Assembly (NCBI GenBank): GCA_963730405.1
Contig: CAVSRW010000003.1
Coordinates: 1-64,000, forward strand
DNA: 64,000 bases
DNA from: Gaiellasilicea sp963730405
Lineage (GTDB): Bacteria; Actinomycetota; Thermoleophilia; Gaiellales; Gaiellaceae
Reading direction: 5' to 3'
Part shown: positions 15,262-24,602 of the stretch, piece by piece
How positions within the stretch are numbered: the first letter of the stretch is position 1
Layout: every line of letters begins with the position of its first letter
Translations under genes and position numbers: made by a program
The notes under the pieces: model-generated
Databases searched by the model: none
Told to the model about the DNA's origin: nothing
What the model saw: only the letters and a program-made list of their open reading frames with translations

Positions 15262-17976
15262 ATGGTTGCGGTCCAGGACGCGGTCGTCGGCCGCGACGAC
15301 GAGCGTGCGACAATCGACGCCTTCCTCGGCGCCGACGCGCCGGAGCCGCGCGCGCTCCTGATCGAAGGCGAGGCCGGGATCGGGAAGACGACGCTCTGGC
15401 GCGGCGCGGTCGAGTCGGCCGGGCGCCTCGGCTACCGAGTCCTCCAGGCTCAGCCGGCCGAGAGCGAGCGGCGGCTCTCCTACGCAGCGCTCGCCGACCT
15501 CGTCGGCGCCGCCTACGACGACGTCCGCGACGAGCTTCCCGAGCCGCAACGCGACGCGGTCGACGCAGCGCTCCTGCGCAGCTCCGGCACGGCCAACGCC
15601 CGCACGATCGGCAGCGCGCTCGGCTCGATGCTCGCGGCGCTCGCGCGCGAGGCGCCCGTCCTGGTCGCGATCGACGACGCGCAGTGGCTCGACCGCGCCT
15701 CGGCGCAGGGACTCGAGTTCGCCGCGCGCAGGCTCCCCACGGGCGTGCGGCTCCTGATCGCGCGACGGCCGGGGGGAGCGGCGCTCGACGCGGGTGCAAT
15801 GGCGCGGATCGATCTCGGCCCGCTCTCGCTCGCCGCGCTGCACCACGTGCTCCGTGGCAACCTCGGGTCGGCGCCGCCGCGACCCACACTCGTCCGGATC
15901 GCCGAGACGGCCGGCGGCAACCCGTTCTTCGCGCTCGAGATCGCGCGGACGCTGGACGCGGCCGACGAGCTGGGCGGCCCTCTCCCCGTCCCGTCCTCGC
16001 TCCAGGCGCTCGTCGCCGGCCGGATCGCGGCCCTCTCGCCCGCCGCCCGGGAGGCAGCACTCGTCACCGCTGCGCTCTCGCGGCCGACGGTGCAGAGCGT
16101 CGGAGCCTCGCCCGAGGCGCTCGAGGAGGCGGAGGCGGCAGGCGTCCTCCTCGTCGAGCGCGACCGGATTCGCTTCACCCACCCGCTCCTCGCCTCCGTC
16201 GTCTACGGCGCGGCGCGGGGCGCGCGCCGGCTCGAGCTCCACCGGCGGCTGGCAGACCTCGTCGACGACCCGGAGCAGCGTGCGCAGCACCTCGCCCTCT
16301 GCACCACGGAGCCCGACGAGGCGACGGCCTCCGAGCTCGAGGACGCTGCCTCGAGCGCGGCGCGGCGCGGAGCGCAGGACGCCGCGGCCGACCTCTACCG
16401 AGCAGCGCACAGACTGAGCGACGAGCGCGATGTCGCCGCACGCGCCCGGCGGCTGTCCGGCGAGGCCGCCGCGCTCCACGCAGCAGGAACCCCGACCGGC
16501 GCCCGCGCGCTCGCCGAGGAGGCGGTGGCGCTCGCGCCACAGGGGGCGGAGCGCGCCGAGGCGCTGTTCCAGCTGAGCCAGATCGCCTGGGTCGAGCCGG
16601 GCGAGCTCGGGCCGCTCGACTGCCTGCGCCTGGCGCTCGACGAGGCGGGCGACGACCGCCAGCTCCGCGGCCGGATCCACTCGAAGCTCGGCATGTACTC
16701 CGACGGCGACCAGCCGACCGCTGTCGAGCACGCCGAGACGGCAGCGGCGCTCCTCGACGAGGATGCCGATCCCGCGTTGCTCGCCTACACGCTGCTGGCG
16801 CTCCTCTTCTTCGGCGCCCAGACCGGGCGCGGCGCCGACGAGGGGCTCCTGTCGCGGGCTCTCGAGCTCGAGCGTCGCGCCGGCGAGGACGGCGAGCGGA
16901 GCTCGCTTGTCCTGATCTGGCTCCAGTGCACGGACGCGTTCGAGCCGGCGCGGGAGCGCCACCGGCTCGAGGACGCGTGGTACCGCGAGCGGGGCGAGGA
17001 GATCTGGGTCGCGGAGAAGCGCGGGCATCTCGCCCTCGTCGAGTTCCGCGCGGGCAACTGGGCGCTCGCGCGCCGGCTGGTCGAGCAGAGCTGCGCGGAG
17101 CTCGAGCCGGTCGGCATGCAGGGACCGCTCGCAATGCCGCTCTGGGTGCGGGCGCGGCTCGATGCGTCCGAAGGCAGGATCGACGAGGCGCGGGGGACGC
17201 TCCTACCGCTCCTCGACGCAGCCCGTGGACGGCTCGGCGGCGCCTGGTTCACGACCTTCTACCTCGAGACGCTCGGCTTCGCCGCGCTGTCGGAGGGCGA
17301 CCTGGACGGCGCCGACCGCGACTTCACGGAGCTCGAGGACCTGCTCGAGTCGATCGGCGTGACGGTTCCGCTCGCCGTCCGGACCGACGCCGACCACATC
17401 GAGGCTGTCGTCGGTCTCGGCGACATCCAGCGCGCAAGGTTGCTGCTCGACCGCTTCGAGCGGCGGCACGCGAGTGCGCCGAGGATCTGGACCGAGCAGG
17501 CGCTGCCGCGCGCGCGGGCGCTCGTCGCGGCCGCCGAGGGTGACGCGCGAGCGGCGCTCGCACTCCTCGAGGCGGCCCCGTCGCACCCGGAGCTGCCGTT
17601 CGACCTCGCGCGGAACCAACTCGTGCAGGGCTCGCTGCAGCGGCGCCTGAAGCAGAAGCGCGCCGCCGCTGCGTCGCTCGGCGAGGCGGGCGCGATCTTT
17701 GAGCGCCTCGGCGCCCCCGCCTGGGCGCGACGCGCGCACGACGAGCTGAGCCGGGTCGGCCTGCGCCGGGTCGACCCCCACGAGCTGACCGAGACCGAGC
17801 GGAGGATCGCCGTTCTCGCCGCCTCCGGGCTCACGAACCGCGAGGTCGCCCAGGCCGCGTTCGTAACCCCGAAGACCGTCGAGGCGAACCTCGTCCGCGT
17901 CTACCGCAAGCTCGGGATTCGCTCACGGGCCCAGCTCGGCGCCGCGATGTCGCGGGACGAGCGCACGCAGATGTAG
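15262..17976 (+). CDS. LAL-family LuxR-type transcriptional regulator with AAA+ ATPase
   Basis: 904 residues. Walker A GEAGIGKTTLW (Lys42), Walker B VLVAIDDAQWLD (about 135), a long TPR-like helical middle, and a C-terminal LuxR HTH (about 840-895: LTETERRIAVLAASGLTNREVAQAAFVTPKTVEANLVRVYRKLGI). LAL proteins are ATP-dependent activators triggered by small ligands. CACAAT (15250-15255) precedes ATG by six bases. The next two small genes, starting 46 bp downstream on the same strand, are candidate targets. Confidence 0.92.
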   Translation: MVAVQDAVVGRDDERATIDAFLGADAPEPRALLIEGEAGIGKTTLWRGAVESAGRLGYRVLQAQPAESERRLSYAALADLVGAAYDDVRDELPEPQRDAVDAALLRSSGTANARTIGSALGSMLAALAREAPVLVAIDDAQWLDRASAQGLEFAARRLPTGVRLLIARRPGGAALDAGAMARIDLGPLSLAALHHVLRGNLGSAPPRPTLVRIAETAGGNPFFALEIARTLDAADELGGPLPVPSSLQALVAGRIAALSPAAREAALVTAALSRPTVQSVGASPEALEEAEAAGVLLVERDRIRFTHPLLASVVYGAARGARRLELHRRLADLVDDPEQRAQHLALCTTEPDEATASELEDAASSAARRGAQDAAADLYRAAHRLSDERDVAARARRLSGEAAALHAAGTPTGARALAEEAVALAPQGAERAEALFQLSQIAWVEPGELGPLDCLRLALDEAGDDRQLRGRIHSKLGMYSDGDQPTAVEHAETAAALLDEDADPALLAYTLLALLFFGAQTGRGADEGLLSRALELERRAGEDGERSSLVLIWLQCTDAFEPARERHRLEDAWYRERGEEIWVAEKRGHLALVEFRAGNWALARRLVEQSCAELEPVGMQGPLAMPLWVRARLDASEGRIDEARGTLLPLLDAARGRLGGAWFTTFYLETLGFAALSEGDLDGADRDFTELEDLLESIGVTVPLAVRTDADHIEAVVGLGDIQRARLLLDRFERRHASAPRIWTEQALPRARALVAAAEGDARAALALLEAAPSHPELPFDLARNQLVQGSLQRRLKQKRAAAASLGEAGAIFERLGAPAWARRAHDELSRVGLRRVDPHELTETERRIAVLAASGLTNREVAQAAFVTPKTVEANLVRVYRKLGIRSRAQLGAAMSRDERTQM

Positions 17977-18022
17977 GGAAACGCCCGATTCCCGCGTGGG
18001 CTCGGTGTCCTAGCCTCGGCCT

Positions 18023-18298
18023 GTGTACCTCGTCGAGCACTACCGCCCCGGCCTTTCGTCCGAGCGGCTCGCCGCCGCGGCGGCAGACGTGCGTGCGGCG
18101 GCGGCTGCCCTCGCGGCCGAGGGCCGCCCGATCGCCTATCTCCGCTCGACGATCGTGCCGGCAGACGAGTCCTATCTCTCGCTCTTCGAGGCCGGTTCGG
18201 AGGACGACGTTCGCGCGGCGTACGCGCGAGCCGGCATCCCCTACGAGCGCATCTCCGCGGCAGTCGCCGCGGAACCCGACCAGAAGGAGACACGATGA
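18023..18298 (+). CDS. DUF4242-like small protein
   Basis: 91 residues from GTG 18023; TAGCCT (18011-18016) lies six bases upstream. MYLVEHYRPGLSSERL, YLRSTIVPADESYLSLFEAGSEDDVRAAYARAGIPYERI matches the ferredoxin-like DUF4242 pattern (VERYxPG..., SxxxPxDExxxxLFxAxS). Biochemical role unknown. Its TGA overlaps the next ATG, so both genes are co-translated. Confidence 0.8.
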   Translation: MYLVEHYRPGLSSERLAAAAADVRAAAAALAAEGRPIAYLRSTIVPADESYLSLFEAGSEDDVRAAYARAGIPYERISAAVAAEPDQKETR

Positions 18299-18816
18299 AG
18301 GGACGTATGAGGCTCGCACTCGCCGGGCTGCTCGCTCTCGCGGTCGCCGCGGGGACAGCCGCGCTCACCGGCGGCGCGAGCGCGACGCCGCCGGACCTGC
18401 TGCAGGCCGCGAAGGCCGCGGCGGCGAAGTACAACTCGGTCGAGCAGGCGGAGAAGGCGGGCTACGCGCTCGCCTCACCGTGCGTGGAGTCACCGGCCGG
18501 CGGCATGGGTTTCCACTACGAGAACGCCGAGCTGATGGCCGACGACCGGATCGACCCGGTGGAGCCGGAGATTCTCGTCTACGCCGCCCGGCCGAACGGA
18601 AAGCTGGAGCTCGTCGCGATCGAGTACTGGAAGCGGGACGCCGACGGCAGCCTGATGACGAGCGGCGACCGTCCGAGCGTCCACGGCCAGGCGTTCGACG
18701 GGCCGATGCCGGGGCACAGCCCGGTCATGCCGGTGCACTACGACCTGCACGTCTGGCTCTACGAGCCCAACGCGACCGGCACCTTCGCGCAGTTCAACCC
18801 GGCGATCGACTGCTGA
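18295..18816 (+). CDS. Exported protein of unknown function
   Basis: 173 residues. The N-terminal signal peptide (KGRMRLALAGLLALAVAAGTAAL, cleavage probable after GGASA) is followed by a mature region with GMGFHYENAELMADDRIDPVEPEILVYAA, VAIEYWKRDA and a C-terminal MPVHYDLHVWLYEPN. His-containing aromatic segments (GFHYEN, VHYDLHVW) could bind a metal or cofactor, but this is speculation. Overlaps the DUF4242-like gene by 4 bp and lies downstream of the LAL regulator. Confidence 0.8.
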   Translation: MKGRMRLALAGLLALAVAAGTAALTGGASATPPDLLQAAKAAAAKYNSVEQAEKAGYALASPCVESPAGGMGFHYENAELMADDRIDPVEPEILVYAARPNGKLELVAIEYWKRDADGSLMTSGDRPSVHGQAFDGPMPGHSPVMPVHYDLHVWLYEPNATGTFAQFNPAIDC

Positions 18817-18837
18817 CCGTCCGTTAGGGTCGCGGGC

Positions 18838-19863
18838 ATGGAGTACGTGCCCGCGGCCCAGCGGTACGAGCGGATGCAGTACCGGCGCAGCGGGCGCAGC
18901 GGGCTCCAGCTTCCGGCCGTCTCGCTCGGGCTCTGGAACAACTTCGGCGACGACAGGCCGCTCGACACCGCGCGCGAGATCCTCCGCCGTGCCTTCGACC
19001 TCGGCGTGATCCATTTCGACCTGGCCAACAACTACGGCCCTCCCTATGGCTCCGCCGAGCGGAACTTCGGGCTCCTCTTCCGCCAGGACTTCGTCCCCTT
19101 CCGCGACGAGCTCGTCCTCTCGACCAAGGCCGGCTACGACATGTGGCCGGGGCCGTACGGCGAGTGGGGCTCGCGCAAGTACCTGCTCTCGAGCCTCGAC
19201 CAGTCGCTCGCCCGGATGCAGGTCGACTACGTCGACATCTTCTACTCGCACCGCTTCGACCCCGAGACGCCGCTCGAGGAGACGATGGGCGCACTTCATA
19301 CGGCCGTTCAGCAGGGGAAGGCGCTCTACGTCGGCATCTCCTCGTACGGCCCCGAGAAGACGCGGGAGGCGGCGGCGATCATGCGCGCGCTCGGGACGCC
19401 GCTCGTGATCCACCAGCCCTCGTACTCGCTCCTGAACCGCTGGATCGAGCCCGAGCTGCTCGACGTGCTCGAGGACGAGGGTCTCGGCTGCATCGCGTTC
19501 TCGCCGCTCGCGCAGGGGCTCCTCACCGACCGGTATCTCGACGGGATCCCGGAGGGCTCGCGGGCGACCCGCGACCTCTCGCTGTCGCCGGAGCAGCTGA
19601 CCGACGAGACGCTGGCCAAGGTGCGGGCGCTGAACGCGATCGCGCAGCGGCGCGGCCAGAGTCTCGCCCAGACGGCGATCGCGTGGGTGCTCCGCGATCC
19701 CCGCATGACCTCGGCGCTGATCGGGGCGAGCAGCGTCGCGCAGCTCGAGGCGAACGTCGCCGCACTCGACCGTCTCGACTTCGACGACGAGGAGCTCGCC
19801 GAGATCGACCGCTACGCGACCGACGCCGAGATCAACCTCTGGGCGCAGTCGAGCGAAGCCTGA
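18838..19863 (+). CDS. Aldo/keto reductase, L-glyceraldehyde-3-phosphate reductase type
   Basis: 341 residues. AKR tetrad region: FDLANNYGPPYGSAE (Asp/Tyr), LSTKAGYDMWPGPYGEWGSRKYL (Lys) and YVDIFYSHRFDPETPLEETM (His). The WPGPYGxxGSRKYL stretch and length are typical of YghZ/GpR-like enzymes (AKR14), which use NADPH. ALIGASSVAQLEANVAAL marks the phosphate-binding C-terminus. TAGGGT (18825-18830) precedes ATG by seven bases. KDPG aldolase follows 2 bp downstream, suggesting a sugar-acid operon. Confidence 0.9.
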   Translation: MEYVPAAQRYERMQYRRSGRSGLQLPAVSLGLWNNFGDDRPLDTAREILRRAFDLGVIHFDLANNYGPPYGSAERNFGLLFRQDFVPFRDELVLSTKAGYDMWPGPYGEWGSRKYLLSSLDQSLARMQVDYVDIFYSHRFDPETPLEETMGALHTAVQQGKALYVGISSYGPEKTREAAAIMRALGTPLVIHQPSYSLLNRWIEPELLDVLEDEGLGCIAFSPLAQGLLTDRYLDGIPEGSRATRDLSLSPEQLTDETLAKVRALNAIAQRRGQSLAQTAIAWVLRDPRMTSALIGASSVAQLEANVAALDRLDFDDEELAEIDRYATDAEINLWAQSSEA

Positions 19864-19865
19864 CG

Positions 19866-20468
19866 GTGGACGCGATCGAGGAGCTCGCACGCCAGCGCGT
19901 GCTGCCGGTGCTGCGCTGCGCCGATGCCGAGGACACGATCGCCACGGCGCGGGCGGCGAGCGCCGCGGGCTGCCGCGTCGTGGAGGTGACGATGTCGACG
20001 CCCGGCGCCGAGGCGGCGATCGAGCCGCTCGTCGCCGACGGGCTCGTCGTCGCGGTCGGCACAGTTCGCGACGCGGGCGACGTGCGGCGGCTGGCCGAGG
20101 CGGGAGCATCGCTCGTCGTCTCGTTCTGGAACCCGCCCGGTTTCGTCGCCGCCGCGGCCGCCGCAGGCATTCCCGCAATCCCGGGCGGCTTCACGACCCA
20201 CGAGCTCGCGGCGGCGCATGCCGACGGGGCGGCGGCCGTGAAGCTCTTCCCGGCGTCGCTCGCCGGCCCGGGCTACCTGCCCGCCCTGCGGCCGCTGCTC
20301 CCCGACCTGCGCCTGCTGGTGACCGGCGGGATCGCACCGGACGGCGTCGGCGAGTGGCTCGAGGCGGGGGCGCTCGCCGTCGGGCTCGGTAGCAACCTCG
20401 GCACCGCCGCGACAGTCGGCGCGGACGAGGTCGAGCGACGCTGCCGCACCGCCCTCGCGGCTGCCTGA
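19866..20468 (+). CDS. eda: KDPG/KHG aldolase
   Basis: 200 residues from GTG 19866. Catalytic features: VLPVLRC near the N-terminus, CRVVEVTMSTPGA (general-base Glu), AVGTVRDAGDVRRLAEAGASLVVS and the Schiff-base Lys in AAAVKLFPAS. It cleaves 2-keto-3-deoxy-6-phosphogluconate to pyruvate and glyceraldehyde-3-phosphate, the second substrate type of the reductase encoded just upstream. With pgl at 9.3 kb, this hints at an Entner-Doudoroff route; edd is not in the window. Confidence 0.9.
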   Translation: MDAIEELARQRVLPVLRCADAEDTIATARAASAAGCRVVEVTMSTPGAEAAIEPLVADGLVVAVGTVRDAGDVRRLAEAGASLVVSFWNPPGFVAAAAAAGIPAIPGGFTTHELAAAHADGAAAVKLFPASLAGPGYLPALRPLLPDLRLLVTGGIAPDGVGEWLEAGALAVGLGSNLGTAATVGADEVERRCRTALAAA

Positions 20469-21359
20469 CTACTGCTCGCGCGGGCGGTCGTCGCCGTTCT
20501 CGGCGTCGCGCTCACGCAGGAACCGAGTCAGCTCCGCGGCGAGCGAGTCGCCGGAGGGGATGTCCTCGTGCTCCTCGAGGTCGAGCTCGTCGGTGCGCCG
20601 CTCGAGCTCCGCCACGTAGGCCGCGGTCTCGTCGTCCGTGGAGACCGCCTCGGTCACCTGCTCGGCGTAGGACGTCTCCGCCTCCGCGAGCTCGGCCGTG
20701 TCGATCGGGACGTCGAGGAGCTGGCCGAGCCGGTCGCAGAGCGCCCGCGCAGCGCGCGGGCTCGGCGCCAGCGAGACGTAGTGCGGCACTGCGGCCCAGA
20801 GGCTCGCAGCCGGGATCCCCTCGCGGCGACAGACGTCCTGGAGCACGCCGACGATGCCCGTCGGCCCTTCGTAACGCGAGTGCTGAAGCCCGAGGCTCGC
20901 GACGAGCTCGGGATCGCTCGCGGCCCCGGTCACCGGCGCCGCCCGCGTGTGCGGGACGTCCGCCAGGAGCGAGCCGAGCGTGACGAGCAGCTCGACGTCG
21001 AGGTCGCGGGCGAGGTCGACGACGAGCCTGCTGAAGGTCTGCCAGCGGAGGCTCGGCTCGACCCCGAGCAGCAGCACGACGTCGCGCTCGGTTCCCGGGA
21101 TCCGCGCGTGGTAGAAGGCGTTCTCGGGCCACTCGATCTTCCGCGTCAAGCCCTCCTCGAGCGAGACGTGCGGCCGGTTCGCCTGGAAGTCGATGAAGCC
21201 CTCCGGGTCGATGTCGGCGAAGCGCTCCGCCTCCCAGATGCGGGCGAGGTAGCCGGCAGCCAGCGTGGCCCCCTGACCGCCGTCGTTCCAGCCGCGGAAC
21301 GCGGCAACCAGCGCGGGACGCTGCAGCGCGGGTCTGGCGACCATGCGCAGCTCGCTCAT
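20469..21359 (-). CDS. PAC2-family protein
   Basis: 296 residues from ATG 21359. PAC2 signatures: PALVAAFRGWNDGGQGATLAAGYL, VVLLLGVEPSLRWQTF, LVTLGSLLADVPHTRAAPV, GPTGIVGVLQDVCRREGIPAASLWAAVPHYV. The C-terminal about 60 residues are Glu-rich and coiled. Actinobacterial PAC2 proteins resemble eukaryotic proteasome-assembly chaperones, though that role is unproven in bacteria. ATG overlaps the ctaA stop (ATGA), so the two share an operon. Confidence 0.85.
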   Translation of the reverse strand: MSELRMVARPALQRPALVAAFRGWNDGGQGATLAAGYLARIWEAERFADIDPEGFIDFQANRPHVSLEEGLTRKIEWPENAFYHARIPGTERDVVLLLGVEPSLRWQTFSRLVVDLARDLDVELLVTLGSLLADVPHTRAAPVTGAASDPELVASLGLQHSRYEGPTGIVGVLQDVCRREGIPAASLWAAVPHYVSLAPSPRAARALCDRLGQLLDVPIDTAELAEAETSYAEQVTEAVSTDDETAAYVAELERRTDELDLEEHEDIPSGDSLAAELTRFLRERDAENGDDRPREQ

Positions 21360-22274
21360 CGGGTCAGTGTACGCGGGGTGCGCCAGAGCGCGGCCACGAG
21401 CGCCACCGTCCAGGCCCAGACGAGCGCCGCCAGCGCCACGTGGATGAGCACGAGCCACCATGGCAGCTGATTCCGCCACTGCAGCTCGCCCACGAGCATC
21501 TGGACGAGCAGGAACCCGAGCAGAGCGCCCGCACCCGGCGCGAGCACGCCGGCGCGATCGCGGTTCCGGTACAGCCAGACGAGCAGGATCAGGAACGTGA
21601 TCCCGAACACGGCCGTCGCCCGGACGTGGATGTGCACGGCGTCGAGCAGGTTCCAGAACCGCTCGATCTCGGCACTGTCCCCTGGGTGCGGCCCGGAGGC
21701 CGTGGAGAGCGTGCCCGTGACGACGAGGACCCCGCACGCGGCCGCGAGGACGAGCCCGAGCGAGCCGGAGCCAGCGCGGCGCCGGCGACGGGATGCGGCC
21801 GTGCGCGTTCCCCCACGCCTCGACGGCGACGACGGTTGCCGTCGCGAGGACGACGAGCGCGAGCAGGAAGTGGGTCGCGACCATCAGCGGATGCAGGTCG
21901 AGCCGGATCGTCAGCAGCCCGAGCGGGGCCTGCGCGATCGTGCCGAGGAACGTGATGCCCGCCAGCCACTTCACCCAGCGGCCGAGGCCCTGCGTGCGAT
22001 ACGCGAGGAACCAGGCTGCAAGCGAGAGCGCGATCGGGAAGAGCGCCATGACGCGGTTCCCGAACTCGATCGTGGAGTGCTCGTTGACGGCGGGGAAGAA
22101 GGCGCCTTCCTGGCAGCCGGGCCACGACTCGCACGCGAGCCCGGAGCCGGTCAGCCGCACCGCCGCGCCGGTGAGGACGATCAGGTAGAGCGAGATCGCG
22201 GACGCGAGGGCGAGCTTCGCGTACCGCGCCGGCGAGAGCTCGCGCCGGCGTACCTCGGCGGCGACCGTGTCCAT
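21356..22274 (-). pseudogene. ctaA: Heme A synthase (COX15/CtaA) with one frameshift
   Basis: Both halves are recognisable. The N-terminal frame has LIVLTGAAVRLTGSGLACESWPGC, NEHSTIEFGNRVMAL and HPLMVATHFLLALVVL; after residue about 170 (near 21770) the frame one base ahead continues with LGLVLAAACGVLVVTG, VHIHVRATAVFG and LIHVALAALVWAW to the stop. Conserved His ligands occur in both. Span is 3n+1, consistent with one extra base. The enzyme converts heme O to heme A for aa3 oxidases in the membrane. TAGACT (22286-22281) lies six bases before ATG. Confidence 0.85.
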
Positions 22275-22297
22275 GCTTCGAGTCTAGGCGGCGCCGT

Positions 22298-23414
22298 TCA
22301 GCCGCCGAGCTGGATGCGGCCGCGCAGCACGATCAGCACCGGGTCCTGCAGCGCAGCCAGGCGCCGGGTCGGGTCGCCGCGAACCGCGACGAGGTCGGCT
22401 GGGCTGCCGTCGGCGAGCCGACCGACACCCTCGAGCGGCAGCAGCTCGCCTGCCCGGCCGGTCGCCGCCCGCAGCGCCCCGATCGGCTCCAGTCCCGCGT
22501 CCGCAAGCAGCTCGAGCTCCTCCACGACGACGCCCCTGGGAATGCCCACCACGCCGTAGTCCGAGCCGTACAGCAGCGTCCCGCCGGCGCGCGCGAAGGC
22601 GGTCGCGTTCTCGACGCGGACCCGGGCAGCCGACCGACGAGCCCGATCACGTGCAGCGTCGCGACGATCTCCAGACCAGCGTCGGCGAGCGCGCGCATCG
22701 AGCCCGGGATCCTCGCCGCACGGCATGTGCGCCAGCTCGTCGACGCCGGCGGCGAGCGCCATCCGGGCGCCTCTCCCCTCCCCGACGTGCGCCGTCGCCC
22801 TGAGCTCGTGGGCGTGCGCCTCCTCCACGAGCGCGCGCAGGGTCGCGAATGTGATCACGGGGAAGCCGAACTGGAGCGAGACCTTGATCACGCCCGCGCC
22901 CCGGTCGGCGAGCGAGCGGACGTAGGCCCGCGCTCCCTCCGGATTCCGGACGACGTGGCCGACGTCGCTGCCGTGGATCGGAATCGGGTAGCCGCCGGGG
23001 GCGGTGATCAACGGGCCGGCAGCCACGACGCGCGGCTCGTGCGACGCCGCTTGCAACGGCAGGTTCCGGTCGTCCGTGCCCAGGTCGCGCACCGTCGTCA
23101 CGACCGATCCGAGCTGGCCGAGGCCGAGCCCGTGCGTGTGCATGTCGATCAGCCCCGGTAGCAGCGTCGCGTCCGCGCAGCGCGATCGTGCGCTTCGCGT
23201 CGACGTCGACGTCGTCCCGGGCGCCCACGGCCACGATCTCGTCGCCGCGGACCGCGACGGCACCGTCCTGGATCATCCGCTCGCCGTCGAAGAGGCGCGG
23301 CGCCGTGATCAGCAGATCAGCCTGCTCGCGCTCGTTGCCGCAGCCGGCGAGCGCGGCGGCCGCGATCAGGACAGCGAGACCCCAGACCCCTCGACGACGC
23401 TTCCGATCCGGCAC
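22298..23414 (-). pseudogene. Lipoprotein amidohydrolase (imidazolonepropionase/prolidase-like) with three frame changes
   Basis: Four segments in three frames make one protein of about 372 residues. GTG 23414 starts a lipoprotein signal (VLIAAAALAGCGNE). Frame changes at about 23180 (into LLPGLIDMHTHGLGLG, the HxH metal motif), 22700 (into MRALADAGLEIVATLHVIG) and 22635 (back into VRVENATAFARAGGTLLYGSDYGVVGIP with the catalytic Asp). Later DLVAVRGDP is the usual C-terminal beta domain. The changes are two net insertions and one deletion, the last in a C run. It starts 49 bp inside the 3' end of selD. Confidence 0.75.
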
Positions 23415-24389
23415 GCGAAGAGCTTCCGTGACGCGAGCTCGGCCTGCAAGACCGGTGCCTTGTCGGACGGCAGCGCCACGAGAAAGCCGCCGGACGTCTG
23501 CGGGTCGTAGGCGAGCGCGAGCACGTCCTCGGGCACGCCGTCTGCCTCGACGTGCGGGCCTGCGAAGTCGCGGTTGCGGCGGTCGCCGCCGGTGCGGATC
23601 CCGGCCGCGGCCTGCTCGAGCGCGCCCGGGAGGAACGGCAGCGCGCGCGCATCGAACTCCACCCTGACACCGCTCCTGTCGGCCAGCTCGTGCGCGTGGC
23701 CGAGGAGGCCGAACCCGGTCACGTCGGTGACCGCGTGCGGCTCGAACTGCCGCAGAGCGTCGGCGACGTCACGGCCGAGCTCGACCATCGATCGGGCAGC
23801 CGCCGCAAGACCCTCCTCGTGCCGCCTCCCCTCACGTGCGGCGTGGAGGAGCATCCCGGTGCCGAGCGGCTTCGTCAGCAGAAGCGCGTCCCCGGGCCGG
23901 GCACCGCTCTTCGACCAGAAGCCGTCCGGGTGCACGGTGCCGACGACGGCGAGGCCGTACTTCGGCTCCTCGTCGCGCAGCGTGTGTCCGCCGGCGAGCA
24001 GCGCCCCCGGCGGCTCGAACCTGCTCGTCGGCGGCGCCGAAGATCGCCGCGAGCGTCTCGTTCGGCAGGCTCTCGGGAAACGCGGCGATCGAGAGCGCGA
24101 GCAGCGGCGAGCCGCCCATCGCGAAGACGTCGTTGAGCGCGTTCGTGGCCGCGATCCGCCCGAACAGCGCCGGGTCGTCGACGAGCGGCGGAAAGAAGTC
24201 GACCGTGAACACGAGCGCCCGCTCGTCGTCGAGCTTGTAGACGGCGGCGTCGTCCGCCGGCGCGAGCCCGACGAGCAGATTCTCGGCCTCGGCCGGCACG
24301 AAGCCGCGCAGCAGCTCCTCGAGCCGCGCAGCCGGGTACTTCGCGGCGCAGCCGCCGCTCGTCGCGAGAGAGGTCAGGCTCGTGGCCAC
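23366..24389 (-). pseudogene. selD: Selenide, water dikinase (SelD) with one frameshift in a G5 run
   Basis: GTG 24389 follows TATCGT (24401-24396) by six bases. N-terminal SGGCAAK gives the catalytic Cys14 and Lys17 (CxxK); DDAAVYKLDDERALVFTVDFFPPLVDDP and AATNALNDVFAMGG are SelD motifs. In the five-base run 24004-24008 the frame slips by one, after which the expected protein resumes (HTLRDEEPKYGLAVVGTVHPDG... DPQTSGGFLVALPS). Removing one base of the run restores a 341-codon gene. The enzyme makes selenophosphate for Sec-tRNA or 2-selenouridine. No selA, selB or selC is in the window. Confidence 0.85.
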
Positions 24390-24602
24390 GGGTTCACGAT
24401 ACGCCTCGCGTCTTTTCCGGCGCGGCGCTCGCGTTCGCCGGAGGCCGGCTCCGCCGTCCGGGAGGCGAATGCGGCCGGGAAGACGCGACGGCGGCCGGGG
24501 AGCCGCCGTCGCACTCAGGGGAGAGGAGGAGCCTGGGTAATTGCGCCCACGTTCGCCGTTCCGGTACCGAGTCCTTGCGCGATTCTGAGATAGTCGAAAC
24601 TC
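24390..24602. other. 213-bp divergent intergenic region with a 10-bp hairpin
   Basis: Between selD (minus) and an SDR gene (plus). It contains a perfect hairpin at 24486-24511 (CGACGGCGGC, 6-nt loop, GCCGCCGTCG) without a T run, followed by a purine-rich stretch. Around 24446-24465 a CGGCTCCGCCG element resembles the palindromes at 39.4 and 58.7 kb. GATAGT (24589-24594) lies eight bases before the SDR ATG. I see no ORF in it. Confidence 0.5.
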
